Below, piece after piece: positions 53,760 through 62,879 of a stretch of DNA of 64,000 nucleotides; positions within the stretch are counted from its first letter, which is position 1, and every line of letters starts with the position of its first letter. This DNA is from Luteibacter aegosomatis. GTDB lineage: Bacteria > Pseudomonadota > Gammaproteobacteria > Xanthomonadales > Rhodanobacteraceae. The notes beneath the pieces are model-generated. The model did not search any database, was not told where the DNA came from, and worked only from the letters and a program-made list of their open reading frames with translations. The DNA lies in NCBI RefSeq assembly GCF_023078455.1, contig NZ_CP095740.1:186001-250000 (forward strand), given 5' to 3'. The position numbers and the translations under genes are program-made.

Positions 53760-56700
53760 ATGTCCACAGCACTTCGCAAGCATCCCTTGTCGTTCGCCAT
53801 CACGGTCACGCTGTTGGCCGTCGCGTCCACGGCGGCAGGCGCATCCACCTTCTACGACGTGCAGCAGGACGGGCAACCCGCCCAGGCCGCCTCCACGCCT
53901 TCCCCGCCGCCGCCGAGCTCGGTGAAGAAGGGCGACGGTCAGGAGGATACGGCGAAGGGTCCCGTCGAGCTTTCGGGCGTCACGGTCACCGGCGTGCGCG
54001 CGTCGCAGATGAAGGCGATCGACGTGAAGCGCGATGCCGACAAGATCCAGGACAGCATCACGGCCGAAAACATCGGCGCGCTGCCCGACACGACCATCAC
54101 CGACTCGCTCCAGCGCATCACTGGCGTGCAGATCAACCGCGACGCGGGCGTGGGCACCTCGGTCGACGTGCGCGGCCTGCCCCAGGTGGGCACCATGCTC
54201 AATGGCGAAGTGTTCATCACCGCGGACCAGATCGATTCCCAGCAGCCTGACTTCAGCATGCTGCCGTCCACGCTGTTCCACGGCGCGGACGTGGTCAAAT
54301 CGGCTACCGCCAACGAAACCGATGCAGGCATCAGTGGCGCGATCGACCTGCATACCTACCGTCCCTGGGATCTTCCTTCCGGCTTCACCTACAGCTACTC
54401 GGCCAATGGCGAGCGGGGATCGACCACGAAGCATACGGGGCCGGAGGCCAATGGCCTGTTCTCCTACAACGACAACGGCCGCTGGGGTTTCCTGCTGTCG
54501 GGCGACTACTCCGATACCCGGCGCATGAACTCCACCGAGGGTTTGGACCAGTACGGCGCCGTGCTCAACGGCGAGAACGCCGCGAGCGCCGGCGGATACA
54601 ACGGTTTCCTGACGCCCTGGAACGGCGCGCCGATTCCGTCGCAGATCGTGCAGAACGCCGACGGCAGCGTGGACGTGAACGGCGACGGCAAGTCCAACGG
54701 GGTGTTCCTGGGCAGCCAGAACTTCGGCATCAACCAGATCATCACCCAGCGCAAGCGCAAGTCGGGCAATGCGTCGTTCCAGTTCGACATCGGCAACGGC
54801 TTCAGCCTTACGAGCGATTATTTCTATTCGTCGCAGCACGAATTCGACCGGAACGTGGGCGTGCAGTTCAACTCCACCAACTGGCAGGGCGCGACGTACG
54901 TGCCGTTGCAGTCGCAGGATACCGGCCGTCCGGCGCTGGGGTCGTACGGTACGCCCGAGCCCGGATGGGAAGGGTCGAACATCTACACCACGCAGGTGTA
55001 CCAGAAGTGGCCGGGCGACGTGGAGTCGTATTCGTCGATGATCCGCAAGTTCTCCCAGGCGAAGAACCTTAACCTGCAACTGGATTACGACAACGGCGGT
55101 CCGTTCACCGCGACGCTGCGCGGCATCCACGACACGGCGTCGCAGTCGCTGCAGGAAACCGACGTCAATATTTCCGATTCGGACGGCGCCCTGTGGCCCA
55201 ACGTGCTGGCGGACGGCGTGTCGGACGACGCGGTGCCGCCCGGGACGATGGTCTATCCCGCGGAGCTGGGCGGCAACCGGGTATTCAACGCCACCGGCAT
55301 CCCGCAGAACACGATTCCCATCGTGGCCGACTTCCGCGGCCGCTACCTGAAGATCGACACGCCCGCCGAGCTGGCCGCCGCGTTCGCCAATCCCGCCGCG
55401 TGGACGATGAAGACGCTCGAATCGTCGGGCAACTACGACCGCAAGGTCGCTCTCAATGCCTTGCGGTTCGACGGCAAGTTCGACTTCAACGACGGTTTCA
55501 AGCTCGAGTTCGGCCTGCGCAACAGCATCCGTGACGCGGACAACAAGGGCTACACGTTCGAGACGCCGGTCTATGCCGGCATGGGCGCGAGCGACCCGAA
55601 CGGCTGCCTGGTGCGATACGTCGGTGCCGACGTGGTGCTGAACAGCGGATCCTGTACGGCCGGAAACGAGCAGGGCTACTTCCGTGCCGGGCCCTTGTCG
55701 GCCATCTCCATGCCGAACACCGCCACGCCGCTATCCAGCAACTTCAAGGCCTACAACAACCTGCTCGGCTCCGGCATCGACTTCTGGGCGCTCGATCCCG
55801 ATGCCATGAAGAATCCGGAGGCGTTCTGGAAGTCGCTCTATCCCGAGACCGTGCGGGTCGGTGAGCCGGGCACCACGTGGGGCGTGCGCCTGAAGGAGCT
55901 GACCGGCTACCTCCAGGGCGACTTCAACGGCACGATCGGCGACATGACCTACAGCGGCAACGTGGGCGTGCGCATCATCCACAGCAAGCTCGACGTGACG
56001 CAGCACCTGAGCGGCGACCCGGGCGCCTACGGCGACGAACCCGAAGACGTAGGCACGGACGTCACCAAACGGTCGTATCGCGACGTGCTGCCCTCGGCGA
56101 ATTTCGCCCTGGACGTGACCGACAGCCTGAAGTTCCGCCTGGCCTATTCGAAGAACATGATGCCGCTGAACCTCAGCACCTGGGCGGGCGGCCTGCAGCT
56201 GAACTACTCGCTGTCCGAAACACCGGATGGCCCCGTGTTCCGCGTGGCCAACGGCACGTCCACCGGCAACCCGAACCTCAATCCCTGGCGCTCCACCAAC
56301 TTCGGCGCCTCGGCGGAGTACTACATCAACCCCACGAGCATGGTGAGCCTCGCGCTCTTCCGCATCAACGTGGACAGCTTCATCAAGAACGGCAGCGTCA
56401 CCAACTGCACGCTGCCCGACGAGGACGGCGTGGTACGCAACCATTGCATCGTCATCACCCAGCCCGTGCAGGGCACGGGCAACAGCATCAAGGGCGCGGA
56501 GTTCGACTACCGCCAGGGCTTCACCTTCCTGCCGGGCATCCTGTCGAAGACGGGCATGGAAGTGAATGCCACCTACGCGCCCAGCAACTCGGGCGAGCGG
56601 GACCTCGCCGGCAAGAAGATCCCGTTCCAGGACAACTCCACCAAGTCGGGCAACTTCATCCTTTGGTACCAGGACGACCGTTTCCAGGCCCGCGTGGCGT

Positions 56701-56951
56701 ACAACTACCGTTCGCGGCGCGCCGTGGCCGATAGCGTCGGCGGCATCACGGGGCTGGAGATGTACGAGGCGCCGCAGAAGTACATCGACGCGTCGGTCTC
56801 GTACAAGTTCGCCAAGCAGCTGGAAGTGTTCCTCAACGGCACCAACCTGACCAACGAGTACCAGCGCTACTACCTCACGTGGTCGAACCAGCCCGGGCAC
56901 TCGACGTTCTCCGAGCGCATGTTCATGCTCGGCATCCGCGGCCAGTGGTAA
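53760..56951 (+). CDS. TonB-dependent receptor
   Basis: About 1063 residues from the ATG with GAGG upstream. After a signal peptide (~1-31) and a Pro/Ser linker, the TonB-box region is VELSGVTVTGVR. The plug (~80-215) contains ADKIQDSITAENIGALPDTTITDSLQRI, the form of the large oligosaccharide receptors of Xanthomonadales and Caulobacter. The 22-strand barrel ends in FSERMFMLGIRGQW with terminal Trp. It should import amino-sugar oligomers across the outer membrane. Between GH20 and the APC permease, it is the uptake part of the locus. Confidence 0.9.
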   Translation: MSTALRKHPLSFAITVTLLAVASTAAGASTFYDVQQDGQPAQAASTPSPPPPSSVKKGDGQEDTAKGPVELSGVTVTGVRASQMKAIDVKRDADKIQDSITAENIGALPDTTITDSLQRITGVQINRDAGVGTSVDVRGLPQVGTMLNGEVFITADQIDSQQPDFSMLPSTLFHGADVVKSATANETDAGISGAIDLHTYRPWDLPSGFTYSYSANGERGSTTKHTGPEANGLFSYNDNGRWGFLLSGDYSDTRRMNSTEGLDQYGAVLNGENAASAGGYNGFLTPWNGAPIPSQIVQNADGSVDVNGDGKSNGVFLGSQNFGINQIITQRKRKSGNASFQFDIGNGFSLTSDYFYSSQHEFDRNVGVQFNSTNWQGATYVPLQSQDTGRPALGSYGTPEPGWEGSNIYTTQVYQKWPGDVESYSSMIRKFSQAKNLNLQLDYDNGGPFTATLRGIHDTASQSLQETDVNISDSDGALWPNVLADGVSDDAVPPGTMVYPAELGGNRVFNATGIPQNTIPIVADFRGRYLKIDTPAELAAAFANPAAWTMKTLESSGNYDRKVALNALRFDGKFDFNDGFKLEFGLRNSIRDADNKGYTFETPVYAGMGASDPNGCLVRYVGADVVLNSGSCTAGNEQGYFRAGPLSAISMPNTATPLSSNFKAYNNLLGSGIDFWALDPDAMKNPEAFWKSLYPETVRVGEPGTTWGVRLKELTGYLQGDFNGTIGDMTYSGNVGVRIIHSKLDVTQHLSGDPGAYGDEPEDVGTDVTKRSYRDVLPSANFALDVTDSLKFRLAYSKNMMPLNLSTWAGGLQLNYSLSETPDGPVFRVANGTSTGNPNLNPWRSTNFGASAEYYINPTSMVSLALFRINVDSFIKNGSVTNCTLPDEDGVVRNHCIVITQPVQGTGNSIKGAEFDYRQGFTFLPGILSKTGMEVNATYAPSNSGERDLAGKKIPFQDNSTKSGNFILWYQDDRFQARVAYNYRSRRAVADSVGGITGLEMYEAPQKYIDASVSYKFAKQLEVFLNGTNLTNEYQRYYLTWSNQPGHSTFSERMFMLGIRGQW

Positions 56952-56959
56952 GGGAACCC

Positions 56960-58321
56960 ATGAACGAACGACAGTTCCATCGATCGATCGGCGTCTTCTC
57001 GGGCACCGCCATCAACATGACGCAGATGTGCGGCATCGGTCCGTTCATCACCATCCCGCTGATGGTGGCGGCGATGGGCGGACCCCAGGCCATCGTCGGG
57101 TGGATCGTGGGCGCCCTGCTGGCGATGGCCGACGGGCTGGTATGGGCGGAGCTGGGCGCGGCCATGCCCGGCTCCGGCGGTACCTACGTGTACCTGCGCA
57201 GGGCCTTCCAGGCGCGCAGCGGCAAGCTCATGCCGTTCCTCTTCATCTGGACGATGCTGCTGGCCATCCCCTTGCTGATGTCCACCGGCATCATCGGCAT
57301 GGTGGAGTACCTTCAGTTCTTCTTTCCTAACATGGGCTGGTGGACGTCGCACCTCGTCGGCGTGGCGGCGACGGGGCTGGTGACGTGGATGCTCTACCGC
57401 CGCATCGAATCGGTGCGCATCATCACCATCGCCCTGTGGGTGATCATGCTCGTCTCGATCGTCGGCGTGGCGGCGGCCGGGTTCTCGCACTTCGATGCGA
57501 AGCTGGCCTTCGGCTTTCCGCCGGATGCGTTCGGTCCGCGTTTCTTCGCCGGGCTGGGAGCGGGTCTCATCATCGGCGTGTACGACTACCTGGGCTACAA
57601 CACCACGGCCTACATCGGCGATGAGTTGCGCGATCCCGGGCGTACCATGCCGCGCACCATCATCATCTCGATCACGGCGATGATGGTGGTCTATCTCCTG
57701 CTCAACATCAGCGTGCTGGGCGTGGCGCCGTGGAAGGAGATCGCCGCGTCCAAATCCGTCGCCTCGCTGGTGGTGGAGCGAAGCTGGGGCCATGCGGCCG
57801 CCGCGGTGATGACGGTGCTCATCATCGTCACCGCGCTGGCGTCGGTGTTCACCGGTCTGCTCGGCGGCTCGCGCGTGCCGTTCGAGGCCGCGCGCGACAA
57901 GGTATTCCTTTCGACGTTCGGGCGGCTCCATGCGAAGGAGGGTTTTCCCCACGTGGCCTTGCTGACCATGGGCGCGGTCACGGCCATCGGTACCTTCTTC
58001 GACCTGACCGAGGTCATCAACATGCTGCTGACGGCGATCATCCTGGTGCAGTCCATCGCCCAGGTGGTCGCGTTGATCCTGCTGCGCCGGCGCGAGCCTG
58101 GGCTTCACCGCCCCTACCGGCAATGGCTGTATCCGGTGCCCTGCCTCATCGCGCTGGTGGGTTGGGTTTATGTCTACGTATCCGCCTCGACGTTATCGTT
58201 GATGCTGTCGGGTGCGTGGATCGTCGCCGGCCTGGTGGTCTTCATGGTGTGGGCGCGGGTGAACGCCGCGTGGCCCTTCGCACCGATCGAGATCCAGCGC
58301 ACGGCAGCCGGGGAGCGCTGA
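56960..58321 (+). CDS. APC-superfamily permease
   Basis: A 453-residue permease from the ATG at 56960, with AGGGAA just before it. Twelve or so helices. The N-terminal GTAINMTQMCGIGPFITIPLM and the glycine-rich GSGGTYVYLRRAF are the APC helix 1 and helix 2-3 signatures. Most members carry amino acids; here the neighbours suggest an amino sugar or a peptide released by the glycosidases, but this is inference. It continues the operon eight bases after the receptor. Confidence 0.8.
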   Translation: MNERQFHRSIGVFSGTAINMTQMCGIGPFITIPLMVAAMGGPQAIVGWIVGALLAMADGLVWAELGAAMPGSGGTYVYLRRAFQARSGKLMPFLFIWTMLLAIPLLMSTGIIGMVEYLQFFFPNMGWWTSHLVGVAATGLVTWMLYRRIESVRIITIALWVIMLVSIVGVAAAGFSHFDAKLAFGFPPDAFGPRFFAGLGAGLIIGVYDYLGYNTTAYIGDELRDPGRTMPRTIIISITAMMVVYLLLNISVLGVAPWKEIAASKSVASLVVERSWGHAAAAVMTVLIIVTALASVFTGLLGGSRVPFEAARDKVFLSTFGRLHAKEGFPHVALLTMGAVTAIGTFFDLTEVINMLLTAIILVQSIAQVVALILLRRREPGLHRPYRQWLYPVPCLIALVGWVYVYVSASTLSLMLSGAWIVAGLVVFMVWARVNAAWPFAPIEIQRTAAGER

Positions 58322-58325
58322 CGCC

Positions 58326-61022
58326 ATGCAGAACGCAATACGAACGGTGATCGCCGCCGCCATCGTGACGGGCCTGGCCGTCGGTTCGGTGGCGACGGCA
58401 CGTACCACCTATGCCGATACGCGCGTCGCGGCGCAGGCCGGTACCGTCAGCCCCATCGGCCGTTGGCAGATCCAGGACGTCGCACGAGCGCCGCAGGACG
58501 GCGCGGCGGTCTCCGCCAGCGGCTTCGCCGCCAAGGAATGGTATCCGGTCACCGGCCGCGCCACGGTCATGGCCGGCTTGCTGGAAAACGACGTCTTCAA
58601 ATTTGATGTATTCCATGGCGACAACCTGCGCGCCGTACAGGTGCCCGAGGCCAGCGGCAACCTGTTCGTGACGCCGTGGTGGTATCGCGCGGGCTTCGAG
58701 CTGCCGAAGGCGCCCGGAACCCGGCATACCCTGCTGCGCACACACGGCATCATCTCGGCGGCGGATGCCTGGGTGAACGGGCAGAAGGTCGCCGATCGCG
58801 CGGATCTCTCCGGGGCCTACCCCGAGCACGACATCGACGTGACCCGGTGGGTGCACGCGGATGCCAATGCCGTGGCCTTCAAGGTGTATCCGGGCGATCC
58901 GCGCACGAACCTGTCCATCGGCTGGGTCGACTGGAACCCCACGCCACCGGACAACAACATGGGCCCCTGGCGCGGCGTGGACATCGTCCAGACGGGGCCC
59001 GTGGCGCTGAGTGCACCGTACGTGGCCACGACGTTGTCGGCGGACCTGAAGCGGGCGACGCTGGCCGTGAGCGTCACGGCGACGAACCTGGATACGATGG
59101 CCCACGACGCCACCGTCTCGGGTACCGTCGCCGACAAGCCCGTGGAGCGGACCGTGCATCTCGGCCCGGGCGAGGTGAAGCGCGTGGCGCTCGCCCCCGG
59201 ATCGACATTGGACGACCCCAAGGTATGGTGGCCCATCGGCATGGGCGAGCATCCGCTTTACCGGATGGCCGTGACCGCGACGGTTGACGGCGCCGCGTCG
59301 GATCGCGTGGCGACGACGTTCGGCGTGCGCCGCGTCGAGTCCAGGCTCACCACGCAGGGCTATCGCCAGTTCATCGTCAATGGGCAGCCCTTGTTGATAC
59401 GCGGCGGCGGCTGGGCACCCGACATGTTCCTGCGCGACGACCCCGCGCGCATGGAAGCGGAATTCGACTACGTGGTGAACCTCGGCATCAACACCATCCG
59501 CAGCGAAGGCAAGCTGGAAAACGACCGGTTCTACGATCTGGCCGACCGCCACGGCATCCTCGTGCTGGCCGGCTGGGAATGTTGCGACAAGTGGGAAGCC
59601 GCCGCGAAGACGGGCGGCGAGCCATGGACCGATGCCGACCTGCGCGTGGCACAGGCCTCGATGGCCACCGAAGCCCGCCTGTTGCGCAACCATCCCTCGG
59701 TGATCGGCTTCTACATCGGCAGCGACCATCCGCCGCCGCCGGCGCTGTCGAAGATGTACACGGATACGCTTCGCGCCGAAGGCTGGAGCTTGCCCGTCAT
59801 CTCCGCGGCCGTGGACGACACCACCGAGGAGGCCGGCCCTTCCGGAATGAAGATGGCCGGTCCCTACGACTGGATACCGCCGTCGTACTGGTATGGGGAC
59901 AAGCTTGGCGCGGCGTTCGGCTTCGATTCGGAAGTGAGTGCGGGGGCGGACATCCCCCGCCTGGAAGACGTGCGGCGCATGCTGTCGGTGCAGGAGCAGG
60001 AAGCCTTGTGGAAGTACCCGGAGGCCCGGCAGTACCACGCCTCGGCCGATTGGTCGACGTTCGCCGTGCTCACGCCGTTCGACACGGCACTGGCGAAGCG
60101 CTACGGCGCCTTCAGCGGTCTCGCCGACTACGTGGCAAAGGCCCAACTCGACAACTACGACAACGTGCGTGCGCAATTCGAAGCCTTCAACGCGCGCATG
60201 AGCGCCGCCAATCCGGCCACCGGCGTCATCTACTGGATGCTCAACAACGCGTGGCCGTCGCTGCACTGGCATCTCTACGACTACTACATGAATCCCGCCG
60301 GCGCGTACTACGGCGCCAAGAAAGCCAATGAGCCCGTGCACATCCAGTACGCTTACGATTCGCGTTCCATCGTGGTGGTGAACCACACGCTGGACAGGCG
60401 CCATGGTCTGCAGGCTTCGGTCAAGGTCCGCAACCTCGACGGCAGCGTGCGTTACGGGAAGCAGGTGCAGGGCATCGAGCTGCCGGGCAACCATGCGCAA
60501 TCGGTCCTCGACCTGCCGTCGGTCGCGGGACTGTCCACCACCTATTTCGTGGAACTGGAACTGGCCGATGCCGACGGCAAGGCCGTGAGCCGCAACGTCT
60601 ATTGGCTGTCCACGCGGGCAGACACCCTCGATTGGGCGAAGTCGAACTGGTATCTCACCCCGGTAACGGAGTACGGCGATTTCACCGCCCTGGCGTCGAT
60701 GCCGAAGGCCACCCGCGAGGTGCGTGCCTCGACCGTGCGCGAGGGCGACGAGGAGGTCACCACCGTGACGCTGTCGGTGCCCGCGTCGTCGCCGTCGGCC
60801 GCCGTGCAGGAACACCTGGCGATCCGTCGCGGCGCCGAGGGCGACCTTGCGCTGCCCGTGAGGTGGACTGACAATGACGTCACGCTCTGGCCCGGCGAAT
60901 CCGTCGTGCTCACGGCGCGTTACCCGGCGCAGGGCGCGGCCGGTGCGGTGGTCGAGGTATCCGGTTGGAACACGCCCGTGGCGCAGGTGGCCGCGGAAGT
61001 CACCCAGGGAACGAAGCATTGA
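58326..61022 (+). CDS. Exported GH2 exo-beta-D-glucosaminidase-like enzyme
   Basis: An 898-residue secreted enzyme with a signal (~1-26), a galactose-binding N-domain, an Ig-like domain, a GH2 TIM barrel (~380-660) and two C-terminal beta domains. Catalytic positions match the CsxA exo-chitosanase subgroup rather than beta-galactosidases: acid/base Asp467 in YIGSDHPPP and nucleophile Glu536 in GFDSEVSAG. It would remove terminal glucosamine from chitosan oligomers. Together with GH20 it covers both acetylated and free amino sugars. Confidence 0.8.
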   Translation: MQNAIRTVIAAAIVTGLAVGSVATARTTYADTRVAAQAGTVSPIGRWQIQDVARAPQDGAAVSASGFAAKEWYPVTGRATVMAGLLENDVFKFDVFHGDNLRAVQVPEASGNLFVTPWWYRAGFELPKAPGTRHTLLRTHGIISAADAWVNGQKVADRADLSGAYPEHDIDVTRWVHADANAVAFKVYPGDPRTNLSIGWVDWNPTPPDNNMGPWRGVDIVQTGPVALSAPYVATTLSADLKRATLAVSVTATNLDTMAHDATVSGTVADKPVERTVHLGPGEVKRVALAPGSTLDDPKVWWPIGMGEHPLYRMAVTATVDGAASDRVATTFGVRRVESRLTTQGYRQFIVNGQPLLIRGGGWAPDMFLRDDPARMEAEFDYVVNLGINTIRSEGKLENDRFYDLADRHGILVLAGWECCDKWEAAAKTGGEPWTDADLRVAQASMATEARLLRNHPSVIGFYIGSDHPPPPALSKMYTDTLRAEGWSLPVISAAVDDTTEEAGPSGMKMAGPYDWIPPSYWYGDKLGAAFGFDSEVSAGADIPRLEDVRRMLSVQEQEALWKYPEARQYHASADWSTFAVLTPFDTALAKRYGAFSGLADYVAKAQLDNYDNVRAQFEAFNARMSAANPATGVIYWMLNNAWPSLHWHLYDYYMNPAGAYYGAKKANEPVHIQYAYDSRSIVVVNHTLDRRHGLQASVKVRNLDGSVRYGKQVQGIELPGNHAQSVLDLPSVAGLSTTYFVELELADADGKAVSRNVYWLSTRADTLDWAKSNWYLTPVTEYGDFTALASMPKATREVRASTVREGDEEVTTVTLSVPASSPSAAVQEHLAIRRGAEGDLALPVRWTDNDVTLWPGESVVLTARYPAQGAAGAVVEVSGWNTPVAQVAAEVTQGTKH

Positions 61023-61032
61023 AGAGGCCTTC

Positions 61033-62043
61033 ATGTCGCGCGTGACCATCAACGATGTGGCTCGTGCGTCCGATACGTCGAAGAAGACCGTTTCCCGCGT
61101 GCTCAACCAGGAGCCGGGCGTGCGCGAGGAAGTGCGCGACCGCGTGATGGCCGCCGTCGCCGAGCTCAATTACCGACCGCTCGCGTCGGCGCGCAGCCTG
61201 GCGTCCAATCGTTCCTTCATGATCGGGCTGCTCTACGACAACCTGTCGCCCAGCTACGTCATGGAGGTGCAGGCGGGCGTACAGGAGGCCTGCGAAGCGC
61301 ACCAGTACAGCATGATGGTGCAGCCCCTGGACTCCAAGGCGCGGGACTTCATGGAGCGCGTCGAAGGCATCCTGTGGCGGCACCGCCCGGACGGCCTGAT
61401 CCTCACGCCGCCCATCACCGACCATCCGGCGTTGTTGAGGCACCTGCGCGCCACCGGGCTACCGTTCGCGTCCATCGCGCCACACAAGTCCAAGGGCATC
61501 GCCGGCGTCATCCTGCAGGAGCGGGAGGCTGCCGCCGCGATGGTGGATCACCTGGTAGCCCTGGGGCACCGCCGCATCGCGCACATCATCGGCGACCCGA
61601 AGCACGGCGCGGGCGTATGGCGCCTCGCGGGATACCGTGACGGGCTCAAGCGGGCCGGGATCGAGGAGCGTGCCGACTACATGGTGCAGGGCCAGTTTTC
61701 CTTCGAATCCGGCGTGAAGGCGGCCCGTCAGCTACTGCGCCTGAAGCAGCGGCCCACGGCCATCTTCGCGGCCGACGACGACATGGCCGTCGGCGCCATC
61801 TGGGCGGCCGCCGAGGCAGGCGTACAGGTGCCCGGCGAGGTATCCATCTGCGGCTTCGACGACACCTCCATCGCCACCCGCGTGTGGCCGCTGCTTACCA
61901 CGGTGCACCAGCCGGTGCGCGACATGGGCAAGCGTGCCACGGAAGAACTCCTGCTGGGCCTGCTCGGCAAGGGCGAGCCCCGCATGGTCGAAGTCGACTA
62001 CCAAATGCGCCTGCGTGCATCCACGGCGCCCGCACCCCGATAG
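61033..62043 (+). CDS. LacI-family regulator of the amino-sugar locus
   Basis: A 336-residue protein from the ATG at 61033. HTH VTINDVARASDTSKKTVSRVLN, hinge NYRPLASARSL and a sugar-binding core with LILTPPITDHPALL, GDPKHGAGVWRLAGY and VSICGFDDTSIATRVWPLL. This places it in the SalR/NagR-like group found next to TonB receptors in Xanthomonadales. Its gene follows the GH2 gene by 10 bases, so it is autoregulated if the operator at 50184 is its site. Confidence 0.9.
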   Translation: MSRVTINDVARASDTSKKTVSRVLNQEPGVREEVRDRVMAAVAELNYRPLASARSLASNRSFMIGLLYDNLSPSYVMEVQAGVQEACEAHQYSMMVQPLDSKARDFMERVEGILWRHRPDGLILTPPITDHPALLRHLRATGLPFASIAPHKSKGIAGVILQEREAAAAMVDHLVALGHRRIAHIIGDPKHGAGVWRLAGYRDGLKRAGIEERADYMVQGQFSFESGVKAARQLLRLKQRPTAIFAADDDMAVGAIWAAAEAGVQVPGEVSICGFDDTSIATRVWPLLTTVHQPVRDMGKRATEELLLGLLGKGEPRMVEVDYQMRLRASTAPAPR

Positions 62044-62055
62044 AGGAAGCACCGC

Positions 62056-62877
62056 ATGTCCGAGCGCCGGTTCCATTTCATCTCCGGCCTGCCGCGCGCG
62101 GGCACCACGCTGCTCGCCGCCATCCTCAACCAGAACCCGCGCTTCCGCGCCGGCATGACCAGTCCCCTGGCCGACATCATGGGCGTGGTGGTGGCCGAGG
62201 CCAGCAGCAAGAACGACTTCGCCTTCGACGTCACCGACGAACAGCGCGTGGCCGTGTTGCGCGGACTGGTGGAGAACTTCTACTCGGTCGACACGCGCCC
62301 CGAGGCGGTGTTCGACATGAGTCGCCTGTGGTGCAGCCGCATGGGCCTGCTCAATGCGCTTTTCCCCGGCGTGAAGGTGATCGCCTGCGTACGCCAGTTG
62401 GCCTGGGTGCTCGACAGCATGGAGCGGTTGGTGCAGAAGCAACCGGTGAGCGTCAGCAAGGTGTTTCGCTTCGACACGAATACGACGGTGTATTCGCGCG
62501 TGGAGGCATTGACGGATCCGCGCGGCATGGTCGGCTTCGCGTACCAGGCGACGAAGGAGGCGTTCTACGGCGAATACGCGAAAGACCACCTGCTGCTGCT
62601 TACCTACGAGAGCCTGGTGCGTGATCCGGAAGCCGCCATGCGTGCGGTCTATAAATTCCTGGGCGAGCCCTGGTTCGACCACGACTTCGACAACATCCAG
62701 TACAGCGCCGACGAATTCGACGCGCGCGTGGGCATGCCCGGGCTGCATGTCGTCCGTGCCAAGGTCGAGGCCGTCGAGCGAGCGCCGGTTCTGCCGCGCG
62801 AGGTCTTCGGGCGTTTCGCCAACGAGGCGTTCTGGGCAGACCCGAAGAACAACGTCAACCAGGTGACCATCGTCTGA
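62056..62877 (+). CDS. PAPS-dependent sulfotransferase
   Basis: A 273-residue protein with the 5'-phosphosulfate loop HFISGLPRAGTTLLAAIL at the N-terminus and the 3'-phosphate binding region VIACVRQLAWVLDSMERL. LLLLTYESLVRDPEAAM matches the C-terminal part of the family. It has no signal peptide or membrane helix, so it acts in the cytoplasm, before export of its product. Acceptor unknown: a glycan, lipid or peptide (as RaxST does for RaxX). GAGGAAG precedes the ATG, and the next gene encodes the sulfate-activating enzyme. Confidence 0.85.
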   Translation: MSERRFHFISGLPRAGTTLLAAILNQNPRFRAGMTSPLADIMGVVVAEASSKNDFAFDVTDEQRVAVLRGLVENFYSVDTRPEAVFDMSRLWCSRMGLLNALFPGVKVIACVRQLAWVLDSMERLVQKQPVSVSKVFRFDTNTTVYSRVEALTDPRGMVGFAYQATKEAFYGEYAKDHLLLLTYESLVRDPEAAMRAVYKFLGEPWFDHDFDNIQYSADEFDARVGMPGLHVVRAKVEAVERAPVLPREVFGRFANEAFWADPKNNVNQVTIV

Positions 62878-62879
62878 GT

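Noticed and set aside
58242..61169. A 975-codon open frame opposite the GH2 gene
   Set aside because: Antisense to a well-supported glycosidase, low-complexity Arg/His/Gly composition, no domain.
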